From Centrapalus pauciflorus (taxonomy: Eukaryota; Streptophyta; Magnoliopsida; Asterales; Asteraceae), in assembly GCA_020465985.1 (NCBI GenBank), contig JAANYP010000153.1, positions 163,501-227,500 of the forward strand: a stretch of DNA of 64,000 nt, in the 5' to 3' direction. Below the pieces are notes generated by a model. It worked only from the letters and a program-made list of their open reading frames with translations. It was not told where the DNA came from and ran no database searches. The position numbers and the translations under genes are program-made. Within the stretch, counting starts at the first letter, position 1; the number at the start of each line of letters is the position of its first letter. Shown here in pieces: positions 48,301 through 62,000 of the stretch.

Positions 48301-51269
48301 ACCTCAAGTAACATAATGGTAGTATTATTCGTGTATTTATGTCTAACGTTCTTAAAGTTTCGATTTTTAATAATTAAAAGTGTTTAAACGATCGAAATCG
48401 ATACTTAAAATGTTTAAGGTTTTGATTCGGCTTGGAGAAAATCGACCAAAGGTTTTGGAAACCCCATGGTGATTCTCGGCCAACCTTGGAGTTTTTCGTA
48501 ACTCGAGATTTTGAAGCCTTAGTTCGTTTTATTTAGTTGATGTTTGATTGTTTAAAAGTGTTTAATTGATTAAAGTCGAAAATTAAACGTTTCGGTTCGC
48601 GAAATCAAACCTAGAGATTTCGGCCATGGGTTGAGACTCATGACCTCTCGATTGTGATGTGGTAACCGAGGTGATGGATTATTTGTTCCATCGTGTCGTT
48701 TAATTCACGGTTAAACTCGAACGATTATATTAAATGCGTTAAAATCGAATCAATAACTCAAAAGTGTTTGGTTATTAATGTTTAGACATTTGTGACAAAA
48801 TATATGTAAATGTGTTTTCGGTTTTACAAAATTAAAGTGGGAGACTTTATTAGTTTTATAAAATTCACAAATCGGTTTAAATATTATTCGATTCGATAAT
48901 TAAACGATTAATTGGAATATGGAAATCGAAATAATCAAAGTGAGTTGATTAAAGACTTGGATTAATTTCAGCCGTCAAAGGGTTTAATACCCTACTTGTT
49001 TTCGGTTCATATGGGTTATTGAACCCGAGTATGAGTCGGTTAACTAAGTTGGTTCGTTTCCGTTTTCCGGTAATTCGTCGTTTAAATTAAATCGGATTTT
49101 AATTAAAAGTTAAGTTTTAATGTTGAAATTAAAACTAATGGTAATTTTAATTCATAAACTAGATTTAATTTATGCATTTAATATTTAGTTCCATAAAATG
49201 CATTATTAAATTAAAAGGAGTTTAATTTAAGGATTCTATTTTCAAATTGATGAAATCGTGACTTTGAGTTTCATGCTCGACCATGGTTTAATGTTTTGAG
49301 ATTTGATCTCGACATTAACGTTTTGGTAGAAATCGTTTAAAACCATAAAGAAAAGTTTTTGGTGTTATTTAAAGATGATCAATTTTTTTTTAATATTTTA
49401 AAAGACATATTTTATTGGTAAAATTGTTTATTTAGAAAATTGACATTTTAAGTAAAGTTTGTTTATTTTGAAAAGTGTTTCAATTGAATAATAGTTAATT
49501 GATAATTATTTGAAGCAAGTTTAAATTATTTATCAATATTATTTGAAAATAATAACTATATTTATTAAAGGTAGTTTAATAAAAAGTTTCTTAAAATAGT
49601 AAGTTTAAATTTCAAAGGTGTTTGAATTGTTAATTGAATATTTTAAGAAAAGTATAGTTATGAATCCAAAGATAATGCAAAGATGGAATTGAATTTAAAT
49701 TTTCAGGAAAAAGTTTCTATTTTTGGAAAGTGTTCCTGAATTTCGAGTTTACGAACCGTGTTTAATTTTAAGAACGATATTGGACATATTTACTTCAATT
49801 AAAGGTGGATTAATTGGTTTTGGAATTATTTTCATGTCAAGATGAAAATGAATTCTGGATTGTTTACAAGATTTACTACTTTATTTATGTTTGTGACATA
49901 GCCGAGCCTTGAGACCCCTTTTGTTAAGATGGTTGTTTATTTAATCGTAATGTTTGCTATTTTTATTGGTTATTTTTTGGAAGGCCTGCGTGCCATTGGA
50001 ATCCCGGTTTTATGTGTAATCTGTAATAGGTTAGAAAATAGGCAAATGTATTTAGATTAAAACTATGTAAAAATCTTGGCGAATATGTCCATCAAGAAGA
50101 AGGTCATCCATCAAGGACGCTCGGAGACATCATCGGATGCTGAGGCTAGTGGGAGCTGAAAGAGTTCATCCTTCTTGCCTTGTGTGTTGATTTGGTCCCT
50201 TAGGTTTTGACCTAATTGGTTTGTCCGTATGGCTCTCGGAAACCAATTTAGTTTCGACAAGGCTATGTCACCATGTGATTGTATGTTTTTATTTCTTTAT
50301 GTGTTATTTTTATCTGCGTGGTTGTGGTGACAAAGTAGATAAATAAAAGAAATTAAAACTACAATCATTTTTGATGAAAAATTAAAGTATTTAAAAGGAA
50401 GTTTAAATTGGAAACTTTAATTATTTTGTCAGGTGTTAGATATGACGTTTTTATGAAATTAGTTTTTCAAATAAAAGGAGATTTATTTTTAAAATGTCAT
50501 ATGATCAAAGAGTTGAAATTCTTAAAACTGGTACATTAACTGGATTGTTTACCAGAATAGGTGGTGTCTAGGATAGTTTTGCTCGGGCTGTGGAATTTCC
50601 GAAAGGTTTAGAACCGAAAGGATCCTGCCCGCGGACTAACCTGACTGACCACTAGTTCTTGGTAAGAGACTGGTTATAAACCCAAATTAAAAATCTGACA
50701 CAGCACACCGTCCATATAGTGGCATTCACGGTGACCGGTCGTCGTAAGTAGGTTCAGCCTTCGTTGGGTGCTTACGCCGCAAACTCGGAGAGCTGTGAGG
50801 TAAGCACTGCGGATCCTAAGTGAGACTTGGGCCAGTGACTTGCAGTTGTTATATGGTGTGTGTCAGTGGTGGTTCCTCAGTAAGACTGTTGCCCAATGTG
50901 TGGATGAGATTAAACATGATCAATTTAAGAAATTGAAAATCTCATAAGATCTAAGAGTTACAAAGGGGTTGTAATTGGTAATAAGTCGCCTGCCTGAGTA
51001 GCTTATTCATGTAGGTTCAGCCTCCGTTGGGTGCATGAATAAGTAAAATGGTTCTTAGGATTAATAAATCATTTTCTAAATTTTGGGTTATTGATTTATT
51101 AATGGTTAATCAAATACTAATTTTTGAAAAGTTGTTTTAGATGGTTGAAAGAGGCAGATGTAGAAGCGGTTTAATAATAACAATGACAATAACAGTAACA
51201 ACAACAATGATAACGTCAATATCCTTTCCCCACTTGAAAATCCTCCCCAAAAGCACATGTTGCTACTTT
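48301..51269 (+). other. C2 internal non-coding region
   Basis: No open frame of note. It is collinear with C1's internal region up to about 50580, then continues with GC-richer sequence absent from C1. Words such as 'aggttcagcc..cgttgggtgc' occur twice (about 50748 and 51012), so there is an internal duplication. Confidence 0.6.
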
Positions 51270-52110
51270 GAGGTCCATTCGGGATATGGAGAACTCAGAA
51301 TAGGCAACTTCCTGAACTGGGAATAAGATCTGACAAATCTTCTGAGTACAGAGTGAAAGTCGTATATTCTAGAAAGGGCACCAGAACCTGCTCCTGCAGA
51401 GACTGCTACAGTTGAGGAGAGAAATCTCCACAAGAAGTACTCTGAGGATTCGGTCAATGATTGCATGTCTAATGCTAGCGACCATGACATCTGAGCTGCG
51501 GACTAGCCTTATGGACGTCTCAGCTTGCCAGATGTATCGCTGGCTAAAGGATATGTTCTAGACTCAGGCTCGGACTGAGAAACATATACAACTAGGGCTC
51601 TGAGCTCCTGCAGAATGGCAGAAGGAACAACTGCAAGACCCCATTTGCTGAAGATGAAAGGTTATCTGGATCATCTTAGCAGACTTGGGTATCCCGTGAC
51701 ACAAGAGATGACCACAAATCTGATTCTCAATTCCTTATTGAAGGAATTTTAGCAATTTGTAATTTGTTACAATATGCATGGAGAAGATGATCAGTGGGCT
51801 GCATCAGATGCTATAGACTGCTGAGAGAATGATTAAGGAGAGAAAATAGGGAAAGAGACGGAAGGGAAAGTAAGTTTCCAAGCCGGAGGTTGAAGCTAAC
51901 AAGTAGCTAAAACCTAGAACCAGAGAAGTCAAATCCAAGGATGACAAATTCTTTGAGTGCTAGGAAACTGGGCACTGGGAAAGACATTTGTCCCAAGTAC
52001 TTGGAAACGGTCAAGGTTGACCGCATTGAGATTTCGTGTATCTGAATCAGTCACTTCTATTGTTCTTGGATATTTGATACCCAATTGAACAAAGTTATAT
52101 GCATAATGTC
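51270..52110 (+). pseudogene. Decayed copia gag in C2
   Basis: A UBN2-type capsid is still readable: 'MYRWLKDMF', 'QARTEKHIQLGL', then 'MKGYLDHLSRLGYPVT' (from 51654) and 'NLILNSLLKEF' followed by a stop near 51750. About 200 bp later a zinc-knuckle remnant reads 'FFEC.ETGHWER', with the last Cys only in another frame ('ICPKYL'). Many stops and shifts make it dead. It shows that element C derives from a copia element; no integrase or RT is clearly readable, although 'KYRDAWDI' near 53865 may be a last trace of pol. Confidence 0.6.
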
Positions 52111-54039
52111 TGCAATGACTAATGAAGTGAAAAGAGATGACAGATTCAGTGGGAGCATAGAGACATCTTAGAGAATACACTGCTGGACACTATTTTTTCA
52201 TGTCATCAATAGTTTATCATGGTGTAGTAAACAACTTTGTAGTAGAATTTCTTGCAAATATTTTTGGGATAAATAAAGAAATTTTTGGAGTTGAAAATTT
52301 ATTGCTTGAAATTCCTATTGTTTAAGATTACTAAACCATGATTATAGACTATTGATTCAAGTGGAGCTTGAATAGTAACTTGTCAATGGAGATTGGACAA
52401 GCTAGTAGTCATATTCAGATAAAAAGGATTAACTATGTTGTTGTGTAAATTGTTCAAGTGTTCAAATGCAGTTTCATTGAACTTGTTAATTCTTGAAAGT
52501 TAGTTCAAGAGATTATATGAGTTGGATAATCATCCGTGATTATATAGAAACTAATAAAATGCAGAATTAAATGTAAAGGAGTTACATGGAGGCTAATTCA
52601 CTTCACTTGTCAGAAATAATTAGACTTGAGAAGTCAGAATTGTTTAGACAAGAAGTAATCGCATTTTATAAAATTACATGTGAAATGTATACAACATGTG
52701 TGATGGTTAGTCAAGTAATAGCCTTTGACTTGTTTAAACACTCGTCGACAAACTTGACGGAACACTACAACAAAATGTTGTCGATAACCAGGTTCTGGTG
52801 GTTATGGATACATATCACAAATGCTGAACACAATGTTATTAAAAAGATATCTTGTTAAGATATAAATAAACCGCATACTGTCATATTCAAGACTAAACAT
52901 CTAAACGTATCACTGGTAGCAATTAATCTGAATTGCTAGAGCTCCTAAATTTTAATCTTGGTGTCTTTCTGAGTGATTTACCAGTTCCTCTAAAGATAAT
53001 GGATATAAATTTGTAAGAAGATTCAGAATGAGTCTGAATAATATTACAAGAAGTTGTAATAAAGAACTAGTGTAATTTTTCAAAGATAAACGGTAATGAA
53101 AGTTAACTCAGTTAACTAGAGAACACTCCCACTATGATCATGTCTGAAATTAATTTTTCGATAAATCGTATTACCGTTACATTTAATAAAGGAACAGTAG
53201 CATTAAATTGATGGAAGTCATGTTGTGTTTATTGAGATAAAGGAGATCAACATGATATCTTTATTGTCATTCTATTTTGCATGTATTAGAAATCCAAGAA
53301 TAAAATTGAAGTTTTTCTAAAAGTATTCCATAGCTGCTTGTTGTCGTGGGAACCACAACGAGAATTAAAAGGCTACTGTGGTTTTTGGTTGATATTCATG
53401 GGTGATGAATATAGCAAAGGTTGGACCAGACTAACATGTATTTGTTGCGAACAAATATTGGATTTACCCACCGATTGAGACCACTATGTGGATCATAGTC
53501 ATGAGTCGTCTCAAAAAGGTAATCCTTAGTACCTGAGATGTCTACGTACTTTAGTGCGGGTGCTGCTGTACATTTGGCCTAACCTAACGTCATCCGTAAC
53601 TGGGTGATCATAATGGTTCGAGGCTGGTTGCAGTGGGAGTCGTGCTGGAGGCCTAGATAGTCAATATGAGATTTGCACCTTCTTTTAATTAAGAAGAGAT
53701 ATTTCTGGGCCCCTCGGCGATCGATACTGACAGAAATGCATGGCCATGCTCGGACAGAACTGATGTGTTCTAATCTGTCTGTTTCAGTTCAGTATGAGAT
53801 CAGGGAGTCGAGAAACATAATCGTGTTTGCTACGGTTGATCTAATCCATGCCTAACTTTCACATTGAAATATCGCGATGCATGGGATATAACCTAAGTTT
53901 CTTTTTGGAAGGCTGTTTCAACAAGAATGCCCGAATGGGAGTCAGAGTTTTTATGACCTTGGTTGCCTAAAGTGTCTAGCCATGACCTCCTTTAGGCGCA
54001 TGCTGCAGGACAGTATGTCGTCTTACACAAGTGGGAGTA
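52111..54039 (+). other. C2 internal region, 3' part
   Basis: No intact gene. The segment about 52950-53670 is shared with C1 (35560-36280). The end carries a purine tract GTGGGAG (54031-54037) before the presumed LTR start. Confidence 0.5.
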
Positions 54040-55066
54040 TGTTAGTATATGGTGTGTAAAGATGACATTACTACTGCATCATGGCTGATTTCATAAAACA
54101 CTTAAGGGTCACACCGATGAGCACAACTGAGCAGATGCAATTAAACTATTGAATAAACAATATTGGATATTGTTTATGACACGAAATGATCATTGAGATT
54201 AAATTAATGGATGATTAATTATATCTCAAAGTACGAGGATTAAAAGTGCAATATTGGATATTGTAGTGATTTAATTGTCATTGGATGATAATTAAATAAT
54301 TATCTAGTCTTTTATTTATTATTGGATATTAAATAAAAGATTGATTTATTTGAATTAGTATTATCATCTATTATTAGATAATTGGATGGATAATTATAAA
54401 CAAATAAATAAGAGATAATTATAAATAATTATCTAGTCATTTATATGTTATTAGATAATGTATAAAAGATTAATATTATTTAAAGGGTATATAATTATAG
54501 AGATAATTATATAAGGTTTAAATAATAAAGATAATTATTAAGATATATATATATTATATTTATATATTAAAGTTTTAATTAATATATATATATTAATAAT
54601 ATATATGCGGCCGTATATTAAAGAAGGGATATATATAGATATATGACCTACGTTTTGGTTTGTGTGTGAGATGTATATATATGGAGATAATGTATGCATT
54701 TGTGTGATGTGATTTTCCACAAAAAAAAAAAAAAAAAAACCACACACGAAAGTGTGTGTGGGTTTGATGGTGTACGGCCGCATGCAAAGAAACATAACCT
54801 ACGGTTTTGTTTTTTTCAATTTTTGTGTGTTTGATTGCATACCTGGCACCGCTCGATCGTGTCATCACCGGTGGATACCGAAAGTGTCTCATTCGTGTAT
54901 TCTTGTCATAGAATGCAAATGTACGGATTTTTATTGCTTTCTCGTTTAGTTATCTTATGTATACTTGATGATCCGTGTACGGAATTCGTAATTTTAAAAG
55001 CTTCCGTTGTGCATTTAATGTGATTAATGTTTATGTTTTTATGAAAAACCATATGAATTTCCAACA
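54040..55066 (+). mobile_element. 3' LTR of C2
   Basis: Presumed start is TGTTAGTATATGG after 'cacaagtgggagta'; the end is TTCCAACA. From 54382 on it matches 5' LTR C2 and LTR C1. It lacks the MITE and the CACTA and so serves as the empty-site reference for both. The left border is a judgement because the matching part of the 5' LTR is missing. The motif 'acacacgaaagtgtgtgtg' near 54742 can fold into a hairpin. Confidence 0.65.
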
Positions 55067-55324
55067 ATTACTATTAACAAAAATATATGAACGATATATG
55101 TATAAAAGTTAAAATTACAAATAATCTTTAAAAGTTACATGTATAAATGTGACATTTAATTTTTAGATTTCTGCATAACTATATGTTATGGTATTTACTA
55201 TCTAGAGTTTATATAGTAATTTAAATATTATTAAAATTTTAAACTGATAAAATAATTCAAGTCAATAGAAAAGTTATAATCTTTTTATTATATTAAAAAA
55301 CTTTCAAACTCATTTAGACAGTTA

Positions 55325-56778
55325 GGTGTTGTTTGTTTTTTAAGAGGTTAATGTCTGCGGTCTGCAAACTTAGCTGCGAAAGTCTGCAATTAGAAGAGGT
55401 GGCCTAAAAGTCTGCGGTCTGCGAAGAGAAGACTGTTTGTTTTTTAAAATCTTAATAAATGTCTGCGAGAGTTCAATTTTAATTTTCATCAAAAACTTAC
55501 ATAGTTGAATTTATATAGAAAATAAACTGAACAAAAAAAACAAAATATATAATTTCAAAGTTTAATTGATTTATACAAAATATTCATACTTCAAAGGTCA
55601 TTCGATACAAAATATCCATATTTGAAGGTTCATTTTGATACAAAACATCCATAACCCAAAATACCAAACATTAGCTAGTATTCATCGTATATTGGTCATC
55701 AACTGTGCTGCTATCTGATTAACCCACTTTTGTAACTTCTTCAAGACATGTCTCCAATAAGCTTTTGATTGCCTCGTTTGACCGATGAGTAATTCCCATT
55801 TGAAACTATAATAAAAAGTTAAAAAATTAACGATTAACAACTAACAAATAATTCACAAATTGATAGTTAAAGAAGTTAACAATTAACAACTAACAAATAA
55901 TTACAAACTTAAAAATTCAAAGTAAAAATTCCACTTCGACTTAACCAAACTGAAAAACTCAAAATATAAACTTGAAAAAAACTCATAACAATTAACCATA
56001 TAACCAAAATAGTATAACAATGACAGCATCTATGATGTAAAAGTGAATTTCAATCAAATTAAGGTTTAAAAACCTAATTAAATTCTGAAAAATAAGTATT
56101 TGTACTCATTCTCTCTTCTGGAGCCTGGTAACATTAACAAGATAAGCCAACAACCAATATCACAAAATCATAGCAGGTAAAACTTTAGCGTTTGAATTTC
56201 AGAAACTCTAAAATGATTGTGGGTTTAGGATTTGGTAGGGCTTGTATGATTGATTGCAAAGCTATTAAAGAACTCACCTTCGAAATAAACAAGAAAGACG
56301 AACCAGCGGCGACGGTCGAGAGAAATCAACAAGAAAGACGAACCAACGAGAGCAGCAGCGGCAGTTGAGCCACAGAGCGGCGGCGACGCGGTTGAGCTCC
56401 AGAGCAGCAGCGGTAGAGCACCAGATCAGAGGCGGCAGCAGCGGCTGTAGAGCACCAGATCGGCGGTGGCGCGGTTGAGCTCCAGAGAAGCAGCGGTAGA
56501 GTATCAGATCAGCGGCTGTAGAGCACCAGATCGACGGCGGCGGTAGAGGGATGAATGGAGTTGGTTGTGAGAAAACCTAGGGAAAGAACTAGCAGATGGT
56601 GGGTACTGATTTACCATATGGAAGAAACCTCGCAGACACGGGAAGAGGCTGGAAGACGCGGGCAGACGTAATGCGAAGATAAAAAACAAACGCACTTCTA
56701 ACTTGGACCTCTTCCCACGTCTGCGATTTCGCAGACGGAAGAGCTTCGCAGATCTTTTATAGAAAAACAAACGACCCC
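55325..56778. mobile_element. PIF/Harbinger-type element
   Basis: The 1,454-bp unit has inverted ends GGTGTTGTTTGTTTTT and (complement) GGGGTCGTTTGTTTTTC, flanked by TTA on both sides (55322-55324 and 56779-56781). Further inward both sides carry related 'gtctgcg' / 'cgcagac' words. The right half (56290-56560) is GC-rich with repeated 'agcagcggtagagcaccaga' units. No transposase is recognised; a 98-codon minus-strand frame over the repeats is probably fortuitous. Confidence 0.75.
56290..56560 (+). repeat. GC-rich minisatellite in the Harbinger-type element
   Basis: Four to five imperfect units of about 40-75 bp built on 'gcagcggtagagcaccagat' and 'cggcgcggttgagctccaga'-like words. It is by far the most GC-rich stretch near this position. 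Confidence 0.7.
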
Positions 56779-56871
56779 TTATAGTGGTTCCAAGAAACAT
56801 AAATATCCAATAATTACAATGTACTTAAACTAAAAAATAACCCAGTGCATCGCACGGGTCATTTTGACTAG

Positions 56872-57621
56872 TATGGAAGAAACATTCAGCAATCGTTAGA
56901 GAATTTCCTAGTCAAGAACTCTGAGAGGTTTCTTGGAGATGCGCTTGGGCCTGCTCGGATGTTGGGCTGCTTGTGACTGGTGAGCTGTATCAAAATACAT
57001 ATTCATGACGGATACCCGCAACAATACGCGGACAACCACAACACTGGTTTAATACAAGAATGTTTATAATTTAATAAAAGAATGTTAATGAAGTAAATCT
57101 TTCAAATCAAGAATTTTATAAAATTTGTGAAAGTCATTCCTATATTTTTTTTAAAAAAAAATTTGACAAACCAAACATCCTTATATTATAACTTTATAAG
57201 CAATCTTATAAATCTAAATTTAACTAACCAAACAACATTTTTATTATTTTTCTCCATTCTATTTGACAACCAAACAACATATTGGAATGCGATTCCAATT
57301 CCTAATCTGTCAGACTCTGTTAGATTTCGATGGATGAAACACTTCCTAAGGGGATGTTTGGTTCACATTTTTTTTTCCCATCAGATTTGCATTCTGCCAT
57401 AAGATTTGTATTATGTAACATTTTCATTAATCAAAATTTCCTCAAAAAAGTTGCATTATTTTTCAAGGAAAATTTGCTAACATGATGAGTGGAAAGTAAC
57501 TAATATTAAAATTCTAAGGGTGGGACAAATTTTTAAATAACAAAGAATAATAAGATTTAAGAAATCCTGAATAAAATTTTTATTAAAATCTGCAAATCAA
57601 ACACTAGATTTTAAATGTAAA
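56872..57621. other. No gene seen; small MITE-like unit within
   Basis: A/T-rich sequence. Around 57351-57606, 'ggggatgtttggttcacatt' faces 'tctgcaaatcaaacactag', with further matching words inside. That would be a 250-bp Tourist-like MITE with imperfect ends. Confidence 0.4.
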
Positions 57622-58805
57622 CTAGTTTATAACTCACGTATTACGTGGATATTTTTAATTGTGTTTATTTTTTATTATTTACAGATTAAAAAATAGTGTA
57701 TTTTTATCTTTTTTAAATATTAAATTGTATTTATCTTTTATTTTTTATAAGTTGTAATTATCTTTTTGGCGAACGTAGAGTGACACGTGACATTTGATGT
57801 TTTCATTTATTATACATGATAATAATAATTTCCGCAACTAATTCAAATTTTTACATTTGGATCTAATTATGATTATTATGGATAATAATGATAGATATTT
57901 ATTTTAGGTAAACATTAATTTTAAATGTTACAAAATCTAATTTGTTACTAATTAATTAATGAAAAAAAATAAAGTCAAAATTTAATGCAATTAAGTTAAG
58001 GTGTTAAATTTGGAAAAAGAGGTGGAAAAATAAAATTTTCTTGTATTGTAGAAGTGATATGACATGAATTGTTTTGTTTTATTATAATATATAGGTTAAT
58101 CATACATGGGTTGATTTAGAAAATACGTATTTTTTATATTTTAATAAATTATTATAAAATTTATGTATAATTAAAATAAAAAAAATTGAAAGCTAGTTAA
58201 ATTAAGGATCAACAAATAATTAGTTGTTTGATATTAAATAAAAATTTTTATTATATTGTATTATTAAAAACGAATAATATGTGTTTGCAACTTCAAATAT
58301 GAAATATCAATGTAAGAAACGAAAAACTTCAATTATTTGAATGTGTATATATTTGAAAATGATAAAATATAAAAATGGAATATCTGAAAATCAACAATCA
58401 AAATTTATCATATTCACAACTGAAGTTTTATCAATTAATTTTTAAATCTTGTTAGCAAAATAATTAACAAAATTTTTTTAACTTTATTTACTACACTTCT
58501 ACATTTAAATTTAAATTTTTACATTTGAGTTTAACTATGATAACTAAGGATAATAATGACACATATTTATTTTAGGTAAATATTAATTAATATTAATTCA
58601 TTAATGAAAAAATTAAAATCAAAATTTAATGTAATTAACTTAAGGTAGTAAATTTGGAAAATGAATTATAAAAATGTCATAGATATAGTTATTGATTTTA
58701 ATTAAGGTTATAAGAGACATTTCATAAATAATTATGAGTTATCATTAATCTGGACCATTGATTTCTTTCCATCAAATAATCCAGAAACTCTTTATATAGT
58801 ATAGA
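57622..58805 (-). mobile_element. Non-autonomous Helitron upstream of the acetyltransferase gene
   Basis: The left border is A|CTAG followed by hairpin words 'ctcacgtattacgtgg'. The right border is 'tatagtataga' before T, i.e. TCTATACTATATAAAG on the minus strand. It is about 1.18 kb with no ORF. The left 400 bp match the Helitron at 28830. A second Helitron-like start near 58094 makes it possible that two units are joined. Confidence 0.65.
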
Positions 58806-59018
58806 TTCCGATGAATCACAAGAAATTTAAGAATCAAATGTCTGACAGTCTAATGGCCCAAGATATACAACATTTCAAAAGCCCGACCCAGTTAAGCCCA
58901 GCGGAGCTAATGGCCCAAAAATGGCTTCCTGAATCTATCACTGATCTCTAACTCCATGGACAACAGACAAACCTCATTAAAGCCTCAAGAAAATTATCTC
59001 CATCAGTCAAGGGGAGAA

Positions 59019-62000
59019 ATGCAGACTTCATTGTCATCATCTTCTTCTTCCCTGTAAGTATAATCCTCTTAGATAAACCTTTCAAATTCAACTCAATAAT
59101 CACCATTAATCACTTTAATTGAAGTTGAAAGTTCATCTTCCATCGATTGTTTGTTGTTTTTGTATCAGATGTGCTATCGTTCCTGTGGATTGCATCTTGA
59201 ATTGTTCAAATCAACTTGCATATCCTTGCAGTTTCAGTTTAGGTTTATCAAGAGGTTCGTTCGTGCTCATTTGCATTACCTTAATCTTTAATTTGAATTT
59301 CCTCTTTAAAACCATGAAATTAGGGTTTATAGATATTCACTTGGATCATTGTAGGTTTGTGCTTATGTTTTGTTGATCAAATTCATGAAATTTGGACGCA
59401 ATTAGTTTGGTTTCAAATTATTGAAAAGTTTCTTAGTGATTATATGTCAATTCTTACAGGGAGCAGAAAGCTTAAGGTTTCTAGGTTAAAAGCTGGGTTT
59501 TGGGAATCAATAAGATCTGGGTAAGTGTAACTATTGTTATTCTTTTTATGAGAGTTGCCTGTTATTCAATGAAGTAATTGAGATGATTTATTGATTAGTA
59601 TAGCAATCTACTATCAATCTGTCACTCTTTGCCGATTTAGATAACAAACTTTTCTTTTTTTGTAGTTAGGTCTTTGGAATAATGTTTTGCTGTAAAATTG
59701 GGCATAAAACTTGCAGTTCCTTGCTACACAAGTCACTTGGTAAACCTTCACCAATCACCAGTTTGTTAGGTTGCATGTGCCGAGTCAATAACAAAAAACA
59801 AACATCAAGTTCAATGCCATAGAAAAGCAAAATGTTAGTTTAGTAATCTACATGGCAAAAAATAGTTTGTTGTTCAATTTGGCAAACAAATATAATTGAT
59901 TTCTATATGGGTTAACTTGCTGACCAAATATTCAAAATTCCGGTTACAAAGTGAGTATCACCCAAAACGTAGGATTCCCTAAGTTTATTACTCAAATTGG
60001 CAAAATAAAAAAATGCTTTGTCAGCCAAATTAGCATAAAAGTGATAGTTTTAACCTAATATGAATATATGATTATATATTCTTAATGGTAAAATAGTAAA
60101 ACGCACTTGAAGTTCAACCAAAAAAATGCGCAGAAGTAGAAATCAAATTGTGATGTACTCCCACTTGGGAAACACACTACTTTCTGATCCTAAATCCCAC
60201 AACTGAACTCCAATCTTTAGTTTTGTCTTAATTTGGAACCTTTTTCTCCAACGAAATTTGTGTAAAAATATTTTCCTACTATTTCCTCACATTGTTAGAC
60301 ATGGATCCGACCAATGAATTGGATACCAACATGTGGTATCCAATTTGTGTAAATTCTTGGTGCCGTTTGCATAAATATGGATCTGGGTTGGGCACACACA
60401 TATTGTTAGACATGGATCCGACCAATGAATTGGATACCAACATGTGGTATCTAGTGATCTATTAAGTTCAGGGGTTTTCGGATGTGCATCTAATCTAACT
60501 ATTGGCTATTGCAACTTTAAGTTGCAGAATAAGTTTTAGGATGTTTGGTAAAATGATATTATAAATTTGATTTTTTAAATATTTATGGACAAGTAATCAG
60601 AAACCATTTGTAAGAAAATTGAGTGTTGAAATAAATGTAAGTAACTATCTCTAACTTAATTAAGATGGTGTTTGTTTTTTAAGTGTTTAAATGTCTGATG
60701 TCTTTTTCCACTCTGCAGAAGTCTGCAACAGGAAGAGGTGGTTCAAAAGTTTGCAAGCTGCAGAAAGAAAGCTTGTTAAATTTGTGATCACAAAATCATA
60801 TTCAATACAATAAAGCTTGTTTGATTGTAATCAGTAATCACAAAATCATATTCAATACGCAATGAGATTCAAATCTATAACCACATAATCATATGTAATA
60901 AACAAAAGTAAATATATGCAGTTAAGCTTTTTGGACAGGGCTAATGAGTCCACTTGTGTAACTATTAACATTTGACAAAGTGACACCATGTTATAAAAAC
61001 CTCATTCTTTTACATGTTCTTTGCTTTTCTTTACTTATAAGATGATCAAGTGTAACTTTGCTTGCCTGTATAAATACTCGTATTGTATCCCGACCAACTT
61101 CATTGAATCATCACAGGTTGATAAAGAACAACTCTACACAAGTCATCGAACCACCTTCTAGTTCCGAGGAACTGGAAGAACCTCTACCAGAGGAATTCGT
61201 ACTCGTTGAAAAGACGTTGCCAGATGGAACCCTTGAACAGATTATATTTTCTTCAGGTGGTGATGTCGACGTTTATGATCTCCAAGCCTTATGCGATAAG
61301 GTAATTTCTTAAGATTGTGGTTGTTATTTTCTTCTTGTGAAAAGTAAAATGTTTTCACGGGTTATAAAAAGGTTGGGTGGCCCAGACGACCACTATCAAA
61401 GCTAGCTGCTGCTCTGCGAAATAGCTACATGGTAGCAACATTGCATTCCGTTAAGAAATCAGCCGGAGAAGGTATATTTTCCTTGAAATTTGCAACTGAA
61501 TTTTGTCTGTTATGTTATTTATAGGAATGACAAATCTTAGTCTATTTTGGGAAGTTACTTCACAGAACTAACAGAACCAAATAATGACAAGAAGCTCATA
61601 GGCATGGCTCGTGCTACGTCAGATCATGCATTCAATGCAACAATATGGGATGTCCTTGTAGATCCTAGCTACCAGGTATTTATTTTCTTATGCAATAGAG
61701 AAACAAACACGACGGATTAGGCCTATATTTAAGAACTGAAAAACCCACTTACTGGCCAACTTTGAATTTGATAACAAATAAAGTATTTGTATACAATAAA
61801 TTTGAATTCAAATTTAATGTCTGGTTATTAATTGAATATGAATCTTAATATATTTATATTTTGATTTAATTATAGCTCAACTTTTTACATAAGTTTTTTA
61901 ATATTATACATTATGTAGGATTAATGTCATAAAATAGCTACATACTTTTCAATTTGTTTCACTTAGCTCCCCTTGTTTTTGTTTCATACATTCCAAGTCA

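Larger units (their letters stand above)
41961..55066 (+). mobile_element. Element C2, copia-type retrotransposon with two LTRs
   Basis: The 5' LTR (41961-48286, mostly insertions) ends CCAACA before the iMet primer site. The internal region is 48301-54039 and the 3' LTR is 54040-55066. The internal part is mostly non-coding, with a decayed gag at about 51270-52110. Such large, barely coding elements are known as LARDs or TR-GAG elements. The left end of the 5' LTR is missing; homology to the 3' LTR starts right at the Helitron border (41961), so no target duplication can be read. Confidence 0.75.
55067..56871 (+). mobile_element. Helitron remnant, plus strand, split by a Harbinger element
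   Basis: The right end carries the hairpin 'cccagtgcatcgcacggg' (56841-56858), then 'tcattttga' and CTAG (56868-56871) before a T, a classic Helitron 3' end. The left end adjoins LTR C2 without a clear TC start, so the 5' end is probably lost. Without the nested element only about 350 bp remain. Confidence 0.65.

Noticed and set aside
56504..56800. 98-codon minus-strand frame in the Harbinger-type element
   Set aside because: It crosses the GC-rich minisatellite and the terminal repeat and lacks transposase motifs.
59119..59376. 85-codon frame starting at 59119 as a separate gene
   Set aside because: It overlaps exon 2 of the acetyltransferase gene and runs into its intron; the spliced model explains the sequence better.
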